A stretch of DNA of 64,000 nt from Mesorhizobium waimense (GCF_003601975.1 NZ_QZWZ01000005.1:62001-126000), one strand, 5' to 3'; positions 26,432-35,942 are shown, counted from the stretch's first letter. Made by a program: numbers and translations. The notes: generated from the sequence alone by a model not told the origin.

Positions 26432-27088
26432 ATGTCGGACAATGCGGCGCGACGCCTGAGCAGGATGTTCTATCGCATATCGATTGCGATCGAGGCGGGT
26501 AAGGACCACCTCTCGGACCTGGACGGCGCCATCGGCGACGCCGACCATGGCATCACCATGTCGCTCGGCTTCATGGCGGTGAATGCGGAACTGGCCAAGC
26601 TCAACCTCGACGAAACGCAGCCGTCGGAGGTGTTCACAGCCGCCGCGTCGGCCTTTCTCGACGCCGTTGGCGCCTCCACGGGGCCGCTCTACGCGGCCGC
26701 CTTCCGGCGCGCGGCACAAGCGCTCAAACAGGATGAATGTCTTTCGGCCGCCGATCAGGCAATGATCGTCGAGGCCATGACCACCGGCATCAAGGAGCGC
26801 GGCAAGGGACAGCGCGGCGACAAGACAATGCTGGATGCCTGGATCCCCGCCACGGAAGCGGCCGTCAACGCACGCGCCCGTTCTGCCGGATGCCTGGAGA
26901 TGTGGAACAGCATCCTGGAGGCCGCTGAAGCCGGCGCGAATTCGACACGGTCCATGGTCGCGGCCCGCGGCAGGGCGGCCAGGCTCGGCGAGCGGTCCCT
27001 GGGCCACATGGACCCGGGTGCCGCCTCGGCCGTGATCATCCTGCGCGCGATGAAGGACACCTTTGGCGAAGGCGAACCGGCAAGATAG
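26432..27088 (+). CDS. dhaL: second DhaL-type kinase subunit, partner of the SorC-DhaK fusion
   Basis: This 218-residue DhaL paralogue keeps the ADP/metal motif IGDADHGITM (about 33-42), GASTGPLYA, RGDKTMLDAWIPA and HMDPGAASA. It diverges from the first DhaL (23449) elsewhere, so it is not a recent duplicate. ATG 26432 has GGGAGGAACACG upstream. It lies 63 bases after the fusion gene and is probably co-transcribed with it. Together they make a second complete kinase whose DhaK is tethered to a DNA-binding domain. In E. coli, DhaL binds the DhaR regulator; by analogy this DhaL could report kinase state to the SorC part. That is inference. Confidence 0.92.
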   Translation: MSDNAARRLSRMFYRISIAIEAGKDHLSDLDGAIGDADHGITMSLGFMAVNAELAKLNLDETQPSEVFTAAASAFLDAVGASTGPLYAAAFRRAAQALKQDECLSAADQAMIVEAMTTGIKERGKGQRGDKTMLDAWIPATEAAVNARARSAGCLEMWNSILEAAEAGANSTRSMVAARGRAARLGERSLGHMDPGAASAVIILRAMKDTFGEGEPAR

Positions 27089-27149
27089 TCTTCGGCGCGG
27101 CCGCGGAAATTGGTGTTGCAGTCAGAGCCCTTCGATCACGACGCCAGGT

Positions 27150-28355
27150 TCAGATAACAGCCTTTTCGAGGAACGGTCGGTTCTCCACGATGCGCTCGTA
27201 GCCGACCTCTGACAGGTCGAGCGTTTGAAAGCCGCCATAGACAACGAGCTCCGCCACGCCGCGACCGGCCGCCGGCCCCTGCTGCAGACCGTGTCCGGAG
27301 AAGCCGTTGGCGAAGATGAAGTTCTTGACCTCCGGATGGGGACCGACGACAAGATTGTGGTCGAGCGTGTTGAAATCATAGTGCCCGGCCCACTGGTTCA
27401 CGGCCTTGATCGCCTCGAATGCGGGTGAACGCGCCGCCAGCGCCGGCCAGATGATCTCCTCGAACTCGTCGTAGCGCGGCTCGAAATCGTCCCAGTCGGA
27501 ACACGGATCTTCCACCGGCGGACAGCCGGTCAGGAAGAAGCGGCCTTCCGGCCGGCAGAACACTCCGGACGGGTCGATCATCAGCGGCAGGCGACCCTGG
27601 TTTACGGTGGCCGACCCCTCGGGAGACTGGGCGCAGTCGAACACGAACAAAGTACGCTTGCGCGGCTCGACGGGAACATCGAGCCCGGCCATGCGGGCAG
27701 TGAGCGCCGCCCGGGGACCGGAAGCATTGACCAGCACGCCGGCCGATATCACCGCCCCGGATTTCAAGGTGACATCGGTAATCTTGCCGCCCTGGCGGCC
27801 AATCGCCACCACTTCATCGGTGACGTAGTCGACGCCCAGCGACCGCGCCTTGTTCTTGAAACCGTACATCAGGCCGGTGTTGTTGAACCAGCCTTCGCCG
27901 GACCGGCCATAGGAGGCAAGCAGGATGTCGTCGGCATTCAGATGCGGAAACGCGGCGGCCACTTCATCGCGCTGCCACAGCACCACGTCCGCGCCGCAAG
28001 CCCTCTGCACGGCATGGTTCTCGCGCAATGTCTGCGCTTGCTCCTCGGTGTTGGCGAGGAACAGGTAGCCGCCCTCGTGGAAGGCGAGAGCAGGCCTGTC
28101 GGATCCCACCTGCATGATGTCGGCGAAGTTGCGGATGAATTCCGTGCCGAACTGGCTGATGCGGACATTGATGGGGTTGGAGAACTGGTTGCGGATCGAC
28201 GAGGATGACAGCGAGGTCGACGACTTCGCATAGGTCGGATCCATTTCGACCACCAGGACGGATCCCTTGAAGTCCGGATTGGCGGCCAGGAAATAGGCGA
28301 CGGCGGAGCCGATCACGGCCCCGCCGACAATGACCACATCGTAACCCTGCTTCAC
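27150..28355 (-). CDS. FAD-dependent oxidoreductase, DAO/FOXRED1-like
   Basis: This 401-residue protein has an N-terminal Rossmann FAD site (YDVVIVGGAVIGSAVAYFLA, about 5-24). It also has LSSSSIRNQFSNPINV, the C-terminal WAGHYDFNTLDHNLVVGP and FANGFSGHGLQQGPA motifs of DAO-type amine oxidases. Such enzymes oxidise secondary or N-methyl amines and amino acids. The GTG at 28355 overlaps the preceding epimerase stop (GTGA); the long open frame upstream is the other frame of that gene. It is the last gene of the long leftward run with hydantoinase and ThDP enzymes. A clear paralogue lies at 48826-50043. Substrate unknown. Confidence 0.9.
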   Translation of the reverse strand: MKQGYDVVIVGGAVIGSAVAYFLAANPDFKGSVLVVEMDPTYAKSSTSLSSSSIRNQFSNPINVRISQFGTEFIRNFADIMQVGSDRPALAFHEGGYLFLANTEEQAQTLRENHAVQRACGADVVLWQRDEVAAAFPHLNADDILLASYGRSGEGWFNNTGLMYGFKNKARSLGVDYVTDEVVAIGRQGGKITDVTLKSGAVISAGVLVNASGPRAALTARMAGLDVPVEPRKRTLFVFDCAQSPEGSATVNQGRLPLMIDPSGVFCRPEGRFFLTGCPPVEDPCSDWDDFEPRYDEFEEIIWPALAARSPAFEAIKAVNQWAGHYDFNTLDHNLVVGPHPEVKNFIFANGFSGHGLQQGPAAGRGVAELVVYGGFQTLDLSEVGYERIVENRPFLEKAVI

Positions 28356-29167
28356 GATTTCGGCTCGTCGTCCGGATGTCCTAGCTCGCAGAACCAGCCG
28401 CCCAGATATTTGACCGACGGCGCCTTCGGATCCAGAACCGGCGTCCTCGCCTCGACCGCCGCGCGGAACGGCTCCGCGCTGTCCTGCGGATAGAATCCGA
28501 GATGGTTCGCGCCGCTGTTGTCGACCATCTTCAATCTGTTGTCGGAGATGCCGAACGAGATCGTGTGGCCGACGCGTGGCGCGGTGAGCGACGCCTCGAC
28601 CAAGCGGACGCAATCGGCGAAGGACAGGTACGACCACAGCATGCGGCGGTCGGCCGGCTCCGGGAAGGACGAGAAGATGCGCAGGCACACCGTCTCGATG
28701 CCGAACTTGTCCCAATAGAGCCGGCTCAGGCTTTCGACGAAATTCTTCGACACGCCATAGAGGCTGTCGGGCCGCATCGGCGCGTCGACGCCGATATGCG
28801 CCTCGACCTCATGGTAGCCGATGGCGTGCACTGACGACGCATAGATGACGCGCTTGACGCCATGTTTCCGCGCGCCTTCATAGATATGGTAGGAGCCGCG
28901 GATGCTGGAATCCAGGATCGTCTGCCAGGCGCATTCGAGCGGCGCGCCGCCGAAATGCACGATCGCGTCGCAGTCCTTGGTGGCCGCGATCGTCGCCTCC
29001 ATATCGGCGAGATCGAACACCGCTTCTTCCTCGTGCGGGGCAAGATCGCCGAACGGTTCGCGGCCGGCCAGCCGGATCGTCTTTGCCAGCGGCACCAGCC
29101 CCTTGCGCAGTTCCGAGCCAAGGCGGCCGGCCGCGCCGGTGATCAGGATGCGTTCGTATTGGGGCAT
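28352..29167 (-). CDS. NAD-dependent epimerase/dehydratase, uronate-dehydrogenase-like
   Basis: This 271-residue extended SDR has TGAAGRLGSELR (about 10-21), VHFGGAPLE, ASSVHAIGY and YGVSK (catalytic Tyr/Lys). It resembles uronate dehydrogenase along its length, with CLRIFSSFPEPADRRMLWSY and ISFGISDNRLKMVDNS where the enzyme binds the sugar acid. That family oxidises uronic acids to aldaro-lactones. It overlaps the FAD oxidoreductase gene by 4 bases and is 3 bases from the aminotransferase gene, so it is co-transcribed. Its partners suggest it may act on another hydroxylated substrate. Confidence 0.88.
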   Translation of the reverse strand: MPQYERILITGAAGRLGSELRKGLVPLAKTIRLAGREPFGDLAPHEEEAVFDLADMEATIAATKDCDAIVHFGGAPLECAWQTILDSSIRGSYHIYEGARKHGVKRVIYASSVHAIGYHEVEAHIGVDAPMRPDSLYGVSKNFVESLSRLYWDKFGIETVCLRIFSSFPEPADRRMLWSYLSFADCVRLVEASLTAPRVGHTISFGISDNRLKMVDNSGANHLGFYPQDSAEPFRAAVEARTPVLDPKAPSVKYLGGWFCELGHPDDEPKS

Positions 29168-29170
29168 GGT

Positions 29171-30373
29171 CTACTCCACTTGCGCGACGGCGGCATTGAT
29201 CCGCGCGATCGCTTCGGCAAGCACCTCCTCGCTGGTGGCGGTGGAGATGCGGAAATAGGGTGAAAGTCCGTAGGCGGCACCGGGCACCGAGGCCACGCGG
29301 CCCTCGTTCAGGAGATAGCTCGCAACCGCAGTATCGTCTTCGAGCACGACGCCCTTGGGCGTCTTGCGGCCGATCAGGCTGGCGCAGCCGATATAGGCAT
29401 AGAAGGCTCCCTCCGGCGGCGGCAGCGTCAGGCCGTTGATGCGCCTGATGCCATCGACGACCAGGTTCCTGCGCCCCTCGAACGCCTCGCGGAAACGGGT
29501 CACCTCGTCCTGCGGGCCGTTCAGCGCGGCGACCGTCGCCGCCTGGGCGATCGAGCACACCGAGGTGACAGACTGGCTCTGGATGGTCGACATCGCCTTG
29601 ATCAATGGCGCCGGCCCGGCGGCGTAGCCGACACGCCAGCCGGTCATCGCATAGGCCTTGGCCACGCCGTTGACGATCAGGCTTCGGTGCTTCAGCTCCG
29701 GACAAGCCTTGCCGAACGAAACGAATTCACGACCGTCGAAGATGATGTGCTCGTAGATTTCGTCGGACAGCACCAGCACCTGGCCGTGCCTGGCGAGGAC
29801 TGCGCCAAGTGCCTTCAGCTCAGCCTCGGAATAGACCGCGCCCGACGGGTTGCCCGGCATGTTCAGGAACAGCCATTTGGTCCTCGGCGTGATCGCCCGC
29901 TCGAGCAGTTCGGGCGTAAGCTTGAACCCGGTCGCTTCCGGGCATTCGACGACGACCGGCGTGCCGCCCAGGAGCTTGACCATCTCGGGATAAGACACGA
30001 AATAGGGCGCCGGCAGGATCACCTCGTCGCCGCTTTCCAGCGTCGCCATCAAGGCGTTGAAGATGATCTGCTTGGCGCCGTTGGCCACGACGATGTCGTC
30101 GGCCGTGTAGTCCAGCCCGTTTTCGCGCCTGAATTTTGCCGCCACTGCCTCGCGCACTTCCGGCGTGCCGGCCGCGGCGGTGTAGAGGGTCTGGCCCGCC
30201 TTGGCGGCCGCATAGGCCGCTTCGGTGATGTGGGCAGGCGTCGGAAAATCCGGTTCGCCGAGGCCAAGGTCGATAACATCGACGCCTTTGGCCCTCAGTG
30301 CCTTGGCGGCCTGAGAGGCGGCCATCGACGCCGACGGCTTGACCACGGACAGGCGCGAGGAGATGTAGCTCAT
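29171..30373 (-). CDS. PLP-dependent aminotransferase, fold type I (AspC-like)
   Basis: This 400-residue class I/II aminotransferase has LGLGEPDFPTPAHI (about 37-50), ANGAKQIIFNAL, NMPGNPSGAVYS, LSDEIYEHIIFDG and the PLP lysine in VNGVAKAYAMTGWRVGYA (about residue 240). FRISTATS near the end holds the carboxylate-binding Arg. Family members transaminate aspartate or aromatic amino acids with 2-oxoglutarate. Start ATG 30373 overlaps the hyuB stop (ATGA), showing translational coupling. In this operon it may remove the amino group from a compound freed by the hydantoinase-like enzyme. Confidence 0.92.
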   Translation of the reverse strand: MSYISSRLSVVKPSASMAASQAAKALRAKGVDVIDLGLGEPDFPTPAHITEAAYAAAKAGQTLYTAAAGTPEVREAVAAKFRRENGLDYTADDIVVANGAKQIIFNALMATLESGDEVILPAPYFVSYPEMVKLLGGTPVVVECPEATGFKLTPELLERAITPRTKWLFLNMPGNPSGAVYSEAELKALGAVLARHGQVLVLSDEIYEHIIFDGREFVSFGKACPELKHRSLIVNGVAKAYAMTGWRVGYAAGPAPLIKAMSTIQSQSVTSVCSIAQAATVAALNGPQDEVTRFREAFEGRRNLVVDGIRRINGLTLPPPEGAFYAYIGCASLIGRKTPKGVVLEDDTAVASYLLNEGRVASVPGAAYGLSPYFRISTATSEEVLAEAIARINAAVAQVE

Positions 30374-31989
30374 TTGCCGTCCTCCGTAACATATCCCCTG
30401 GATTGGTCCTGCGCCCTCGCCTCGGCGCTGCGCTTGGCCGGATCGCCATAGCCGCCGCCGCCCGGCAACTCCAGGATCAGCCGGCGTCCCGCCGGGACAT
30501 GCTGCCATCCCTTCGGCCGCATCAGCGTGCCGTCATCGAGCTTGACCACGCCAGCCTGGCCATTCTTGCCGCCATTGCGGCCCTTTGCCGGATGTTTGAC
30601 GCGATCGAACATGGCCGAGAAATCGAACTCATGTCCGTCAAGCGCACTGATTTCCAAAACCTGGCCGAGACCGCCGCGAAACTCGCCATCGCCGCCCGAG
30701 CCAGGCCGGAGCTCCTTGCGCCAGATGACGATCGGGCCGGTATGCTCCGTCGCTTCGATCGGCATGGTGTGAACGCCGGAGGGGAAGGCTGTTGCCGACA
30801 ATCCGTCCAGTTCGGGACGGGCGCCCATGCCGCCGGAATTGAACATCAGCACCTCGGCGCGACGACCGGTACCGCCGGCAACCGGCCGGGCCGAGATATG
30901 GATATTCCACAGCGCGGCCGCACCTTCCGCCAGGATCTTGCCGGGCAGTGCCTGGGCCATCGCGCCGAGCACGAGATCGGGAACCATGTGACCGATGACA
31001 TGCCTCAGCGATACCGGCGCCGGCCGGGCCGCGTTCAGGATGTTGACAGGCGACGACACGGTGAAGAAGGCCAGCGAGGCGGCATTGTTGGGAATGTCGG
31101 GCGCCACCACGCATTTCAGCGCATAGCAGGCATAGGCCTTGGTGTAGATGATGGGCACGTTGATGCCCCAGCGGCTCATCGGCGCGCTGCCGGAGAAGTC
31201 GACATTGAGATGGTCGTCATGCACCGAAACGGCCGCCGCCAGCTTGACCGGATCGTCGTAACCGTCGGTGACCAATCCGTTGGACCATGTCCCCTTCGGC
31301 AGGACCTTGATCCGTTCCAGCATGGCGTTATGCGTGCGCGAGAAGATGAACGCGCCGAGACCGTCGAGCGATGTCAGGCCGATCTCGGTCATCATGCCGA
31401 CGAGCCGCCGATGGCCGACCTCGTTGCACGCGGCAAGCGAATAGAAATCGCCGACAACCTGGTTCGGTTCGCGGACGTTGCAGCGCAGGATCTTCACCAG
31501 ATCGCGGTTGACCACGCCCCTCTCGGCGAACTTCATGATCGGGATCTGGATGCCTTCCTCGTAGACCGACTTGCCGTCGGCGCCAAAGCCTCGCCCGCCG
31601 ACATCGACGACATGGGCGGTGCAGGCAAAAAAGGCGACGAGTTCGCCATTCAGGAACGACGGCGAGACCATCGTGATATCGTGAAGATGGCCGGTACCTT
31701 GCCAGGGATCGTTGGTGACGTAGGTGTCGCCCTCGTACATCTCCTCGCGCGGAATCTCGTTCATGAACTGCAGCACGGCTTCGGCCATGGTGTTCACATG
31801 CCCGGGCGTGCCGGTCACCGCTTGCGCCAGCATTTCGCCGCGCGGGTTGAACACGCCGGCCGACAGGTCGCCCGACTCGCGCACGGAAGTGGAGAAAGCC
31901 GTGCGCAGCAGGGTCAGCGCCTGCTCCTCGACGACGGAGATCAGCCGGTTCCACATGACCTGCATGCGGATTTCGCCAATGTCGCTCAT
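30370..31989 (-). CDS. hyuB: hydantoinase B / N-methylhydantoinase beta subunit
   Basis: This 539-residue protein belongs to the HyuB (oxoprolinase C-terminal-half) family. Motifs are VRESGDLSAGVFNPRGEMLA, GHVNTMAEAVL, TNDPWQGTGHLHDITMV, DFSGSAPMSRWGIN and the terminal ELPGGGGYGDPAKR. It works with HyuA in ATP-dependent opening of 5-oxoproline, hydantoin or related amide rings, or as acetone-carboxylase-like enzymes. It starts ATG at 31989, overlapping the hyuA stop by 4 bases. Substrate is uncertain since HyuAB homologues serve several reactions. Confidence 0.92.
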   Translation of the reverse strand: MSDIGEIRMQVMWNRLISVVEEQALTLLRTAFSTSVRESGDLSAGVFNPRGEMLAQAVTGTPGHVNTMAEAVLQFMNEIPREEMYEGDTYVTNDPWQGTGHLHDITMVSPSFLNGELVAFFACTAHVVDVGGRGFGADGKSVYEEGIQIPIMKFAERGVVNRDLVKILRCNVREPNQVVGDFYSLAACNEVGHRRLVGMMTEIGLTSLDGLGAFIFSRTHNAMLERIKVLPKGTWSNGLVTDGYDDPVKLAAAVSVHDDHLNVDFSGSAPMSRWGINVPIIYTKAYACYALKCVVAPDIPNNAASLAFFTVSSPVNILNAARPAPVSLRHVIGHMVPDLVLGAMAQALPGKILAEGAAALWNIHISARPVAGGTGRRAEVLMFNSGGMGARPELDGLSATAFPSGVHTMPIEATEHTGPIVIWRKELRPGSGGDGEFRGGLGQVLEISALDGHEFDFSAMFDRVKHPAKGRNGGKNGQAGVVKLDDGTLMRPKGWQHVPAGRRLILELPGGGGYGDPAKRSAEARAQDQSRGYVTEDGK

Positions 31990-34082
31990 GCTACGCGCTC
32001 CTTGCGGATCATCAGGATGGCACCGTCGCTCTGCATAACGGCGTCGAACGGGGTGCTGACGACTGTCGATGTCTCTCGCTCCACGATCACGGCCGGCCCC
32101 TTCACGCGGTCGCCCGCCGCGAGGCTGGTACGTTCGACAATCGCCGTTGTCTGCATCGTTCCGGTTCCCGGATCGAAAACCTCCCGCGTGACCGTAGCCG
32201 GCATGTTGCGCGTGCCGGTGGTGATCTTGTGCTTCGCGGACGCGGGCCTCTCGTCGCTTGCCTTCACGGACCAGGTGACGACCTCGATCTCCAGCCCGTC
32301 GAGCCCGTCGATGGCGCGGCCGAAAAAGCGCTCGTAATTCTTGCGGAAGGCATTTGACAAGGCGATGGCGGCGTCTACCCCGAAAGGCTTGTCGGGCAGA
32401 GCGACGGGGATTTCCCAGCCCTGGCCTGCATAGCGCATGAAGGCGGTGATTTCGCGCACGATCTTGCCGCTGGTGCCGGCACGCACGAAGCTCTCGGCAG
32501 AAGCCTTCAGATCGTCGAGCAGCGCGTTCACCTCATCTGGTTTGAACTGCGAAAGCCGGATCAGTTTGGACGCGAGCGCCTCATAGCCGAAGGGCGCTTT
32601 GAGGAAGCCGATCGCCGAGCCGACGCCCGCGCCCTGCGGCACGAGGCATTGGTCGAGACCGAGCTTTTCGCAGAGCCGCGCCGCGTGCAGCGGTGCTGCG
32701 CCACCGAAGGCGATCATGACATTGTCCGAAATGTTCTTGCCGTTCTCGACGGCGTGGACACGGGCAGCATTGGCCATGTTCTCGTCCACCACCTCGCTGA
32801 TGCCGAAGGCTGCCGACAGCGGGTTGAGCGACAGGCGGGCGCCGACGTCGCGGCTAATCGCGCCTTGAGAAGCCGAAGCGTCGAGCTTGATGGCGCCGCC
32901 CGCGAAATTGTCGGGGTCGAGCTTGCCCAGCACCAGGTCGGCGTCGGTGATCGCAGGCCGTTTACCGCCGCGCCCATAGCAGGCCGGTCCCGGTTCCGAG
33001 CCTGCGCTTTCGGGGCCGGTCTGGATGCGTCCCATCGCGTCGACCCAGGCGATCGAGCCGCCGCCGGCACCGATCTCGATCATCTCGATCACCGGGATCG
33101 AGATCGGCATGCCGGAGCCCTTGCAGAACCGGTAGGTGCGCGCGACCTCGAAAGTCCTGGCCGTCTGCGGCGCATAGTCCTCGATCAGGCAGATCTTCGC
33201 GGTCGTTCCGCCCATGTCGTAGGAGACGACGGTATCCAGATCGAAACGCCGGGCGATGTCGGCGGCGAAGATGGCGCCGCCGGCCGGTCCGGACTCCACC
33301 AGCCGCACCGGAAATTCGGACGCCGTTTCGACCGAGATCAATCCGCCACCCGAATGGATCATGAAGACCGGACAATCCGCGCCCATGTCCTTCAGCCGCG
33401 TCTGCAGCCGGGCGAGATAGCTGGCCATCTGCGGGCGGACATAGGCGTTGGCGCAGACCGTGTTGAAGCGCTCGAACTCCCGCATCTGCGGCGAGACCTC
33501 GGCGCTGACGGAAATCGGAACATCCAGCTTCCGCGCCAGGATTTGCCTGGCCCGCTGCTCATGCGCCGGGTTCATGTAGGAATGGATGAAACCGATGGCG
33601 ACCGCGCCAAAGCCACCCGCTGCGATCTGGTCTGCAATCTCTTCGAGAGCAACCTCATCGAGCGACTGCAACTCCTGGCCTTCGGCGCCGATGCGGCCCT
33701 TGACGGTAAAGCGATGCTCGCGCGGGATCAGCGGCGTCGGCAGTTTGAGGTTGAGGTCGTACTGCTCGAAGCGGTTCTCGGTCCGCATCTCGATCACGTC
33801 GCGAAAACCCTCGGTGGTGATCAAGGCCGTCTTGGCGCCGCGCCGCTCGATGAGCGCGTTCGTCGCCAAGGTCGTGCCGTGAATGACGATGCCGATGTCC
33901 GCGGCCGAGATCTTTGCATCGCGCACCACGATTGCGATGCCATCGAGGATCGCCTGCTCGGGTGCCGAATAGGTGGTCAGCACCTTGGTCGAAAAGATCG
34001 TTCCGCGCACATCGAGCGCGATGTCCGTGAAGGTGCCGCCAATGTCTGCGCCGAGACGGATGTCGTCTGTCTTGCTGGTCAT
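31986..34082 (-). CDS. hyuA: hydantoinase A / N-methylhydantoinase alpha subunit
   Basis: This 698-residue protein has the ASKHA-type ATP-binding elements of the HyuA family: RLGADIGGTFTDIAL (about 9-23), IVIHGTTLATNALIERRGAK, YDMGGTTAKICLI and IAFGGAAPLHA. The C-terminal part is the usual beta-rich oxoprolinase domain. It uses ATP to activate the ring amide for hydrolysis with HyuB. It overlaps both neighbours by 4 bases (ATGA), so translation of ThDP enzyme, HyuA and HyuB is coupled. Length matches the family. Confidence 0.93.
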   Translation of the reverse strand: MTSKTDDIRLGADIGGTFTDIALDVRGTIFSTKVLTTYSAPEQAILDGIAIVVRDAKISAADIGIVIHGTTLATNALIERRGAKTALITTEGFRDVIEMRTENRFEQYDLNLKLPTPLIPREHRFTVKGRIGAEGQELQSLDEVALEEIADQIAAGGFGAVAIGFIHSYMNPAHEQRARQILARKLDVPISVSAEVSPQMREFERFNTVCANAYVRPQMASYLARLQTRLKDMGADCPVFMIHSGGGLISVETASEFPVRLVESGPAGGAIFAADIARRFDLDTVVSYDMGGTTAKICLIEDYAPQTARTFEVARTYRFCKGSGMPISIPVIEMIEIGAGGGSIAWVDAMGRIQTGPESAGSEPGPACYGRGGKRPAITDADLVLGKLDPDNFAGGAIKLDASASQGAISRDVGARLSLNPLSAAFGISEVVDENMANAARVHAVENGKNISDNVMIAFGGAAPLHAARLCEKLGLDQCLVPQGAGVGSAIGFLKAPFGYEALASKLIRLSQFKPDEVNALLDDLKASAESFVRAGTSGKIVREITAFMRYAGQGWEIPVALPDKPFGVDAAIALSNAFRKNYERFFGRAIDGLDGLEIEVVTWSVKASDERPASAKHKITTGTRNMPATVTREVFDPGTGTMQTTAIVERTSLAAGDRVKGPAVIVERETSTVVSTPFDAVMQSDGAILMIRKERVA

Positions 34083-35749
34083 GCCTTGGCCTTCTGCGAA
34101 GCGAGCGCGGCTTCGCGCATCTGGGAAAGAGTCTGGCGCGGAGTCAGCGCCTCGGGGGAGATCGCGAGTTCCAGAACCGCACCTGTCGGCGATGCCAGCG
34201 CCCGCCCGAACGCTGCGGCGAAATCCGCGGTGGATTCGACGCGTTCAGAATGGAAGCGATAGGAGCTGGCAAGGCCGACGAAATCCGGGTTCTCGATGTT
34301 CGTTCCGGAAACGCGCCCCGGATAGTGCCGCTCCTGATGCGCGCGGATCGTGCCGTAGATGCCGTTGTTCAGGATGAGCACGATGGGCTGCGCTTCGGCC
34401 TGCATAGCCGTGCCTAGTTCCTGGCAGTTCATCTGAAAATCGCCGTCGCCGGCAAAGCAGACGACCGTGCGCTCGGGGAACGCCACCTTGGCGGCAATCG
34501 CCGCCGGCAGGCCGTAGCCCATCGCGCCGGACTGCGGCGCGAGCAGCCGCGCCTTGGGGCCGAACTTGAAGAACTTGTTCGGCCAGACCGTGAAATTGCC
34601 GGCGCCGTTGGTCAGGATCACATCGTCGGGCAGGTTTTCGCGCAGCCACGCACTGACCTCGACCATGTCGACCGGACCAGGCTGGGCGGGCGCCTTGAAC
34701 GCACCTTCGTAGCTTGCCCTGGCCTTGGCACGCCATTCGGCCCACCCGCCCTCGACCGGGGTCATCGCCTTGGCGAAAGCATTGGGGCCGGCATGGATGC
34801 CGACGGAAGGAATGTAGATCTTGCCGATCTCGCGATCCGACGCATGGACGTGGATCAGCTTCTGGCTTGGCTCGGGCACCGACAGCAAGGTGTAGCCATC
34901 AGTCGTCATTTCCCCGAAGCGGACATTGATGGCCAGGATCACATCGGCTTCGCGGATCAGCGCCTTGACGTGAGGCACCATGCCCACGCCGGCCTCGCCG
35001 ACGAAAACCGGCGAGCCATTGTCGAACTGATCCTGGAATCGGAAGGCCGCCACCACCGGAATGTCGGAAGCCTCAGTGAAGGCCTGCAGCGCAGTGCGTC
35101 CCTCGGCCGTCCAGTTGGTGCCACCGATCAGGATCACCGGCCGGCGCGCTGCGGCAAGCATTTCATGGGTTGCCGCAACTGCAGCAGCAGTGGCGGCAGG
35201 TTCGAACATGGTAGCCGGTCCACGGAGCGGGGCGGCGCCCGTCATCGTGGTCAGCATGTCCTCCGGCAACGCCACGACGACCGGGCCAGGCCGTCCCGTC
35301 AGCGCCGTCGTCCATGCGCGCGCCACGATCTCGGGAAGACGCGAAACCTCGTCGATCTCGACCGCCCATTTCGCCAGCGTGCCGAACGCCGCGCGATAGT
35401 CGACCTCCTGGAACGCCTCGCGGCCCTTCATGTCCGTGCCCACCTGGCCGACGAACAGCAGCATCGGCGAACTGTCCTGCATGGCGGTATGCACGCCGAT
35501 GCCGGCATTGGTGGCGCCGGGACCGCGCGTCACGAAACAGATCCCCGGAGAGCCGGTCAGCTTGCCATAGGCGGACGCCATGAACGCAGCACCGCCTTCG
35601 TTGCGGCAGAGCACGTAATCCAATCTGCCTTCGGTGTCGTGCAGAGCGTCAAGAACAGCCAGGTAGCTTTCTCCCGGCACGCCGAAGCTCTTGGTCGCGC
35701 CCAACGCCATCAGGCACTCGACAAGAAGCTGGCCTCCATTGCGCATCAT
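34079..35749 (-). CDS. thiamine-diphosphate enzyme, acetolactate-synthase-like
   Basis: This 556-residue protein has the three ThDP-enzyme domains. The N-terminal Glu lies in VLCRNEGGAAFMASAYGKL (about 44-62), with TRGPGATNAGIGVHTA. The central domain has RPVILIGGTNW. The C-terminal PP domain has AMGYGLPAAIAAK and GDGDFQMNCQELGTA ending VLILNNGIYG. The family covers acetolactate synthase, oxalyl-CoA decarboxylase, sulfoacetaldehyde acetyltransferase and others. The active-site loop (QERHYPGRVSGTNIENPDF) is of the AHAS-like type. It begins the coupled hyuAB-aminotransferase series; an alternative ATG is one codon later. Specific reaction unknown; it may decarboxylate or condense a 2-oxo acid produced in the pathway. 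Confidence 0.9.
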   Translation of the reverse strand: MMRNGGQLLVECLMALGATKSFGVPGESYLAVLDALHDTEGRLDYVLCRNEGGAAFMASAYGKLTGSPGICFVTRGPGATNAGIGVHTAMQDSSPMLLFVGQVGTDMKGREAFQEVDYRAAFGTLAKWAVEIDEVSRLPEIVARAWTTALTGRPGPVVVALPEDMLTTMTGAAPLRGPATMFEPAATAAAVAATHEMLAAARRPVILIGGTNWTAEGRTALQAFTEASDIPVVAAFRFQDQFDNGSPVFVGEAGVGMVPHVKALIREADVILAINVRFGEMTTDGYTLLSVPEPSQKLIHVHASDREIGKIYIPSVGIHAGPNAFAKAMTPVEGGWAEWRAKARASYEGAFKAPAQPGPVDMVEVSAWLRENLPDDVILTNGAGNFTVWPNKFFKFGPKARLLAPQSGAMGYGLPAAIAAKVAFPERTVVCFAGDGDFQMNCQELGTAMQAEAQPIVLILNNGIYGTIRAHQERHYPGRVSGTNIENPDFVGLASSYRFHSERVESTADFAAAFGRALASPTGAVLELAISPEALTPRQTLSQMREAALASQKAKA

Positions 35750-35942
35750 GCATCAACTTTCTCTATGCCCGGCGGGAGGGGGCCGGCGGATGGGCGTGAA
35801 CAGACTTTGCCGCCTACAAGTTTGGATCGCCCCTAATTGGCAGGTCAAACCGGCAAGAGGCGAATGGAGGAAATTGTCGAAAAGTACCCTGTCGTTTTGA
35901 CCCTGCACGTTGGCGAGACGCGGCGAAATCAAGAAATCTCGT
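35750..35942 (-). promoter_or_regulatory. intergenic region upstream of the ThDP/hyuAB gene series
   Basis: These 193 bases between the ThDP gene start and the FAD-oxidase stop hold no gene. They may carry a separate leftward promoter for the series ending at 27150. No clear -35/-10 pair or inverted repeat was found. Confidence 0.3.
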
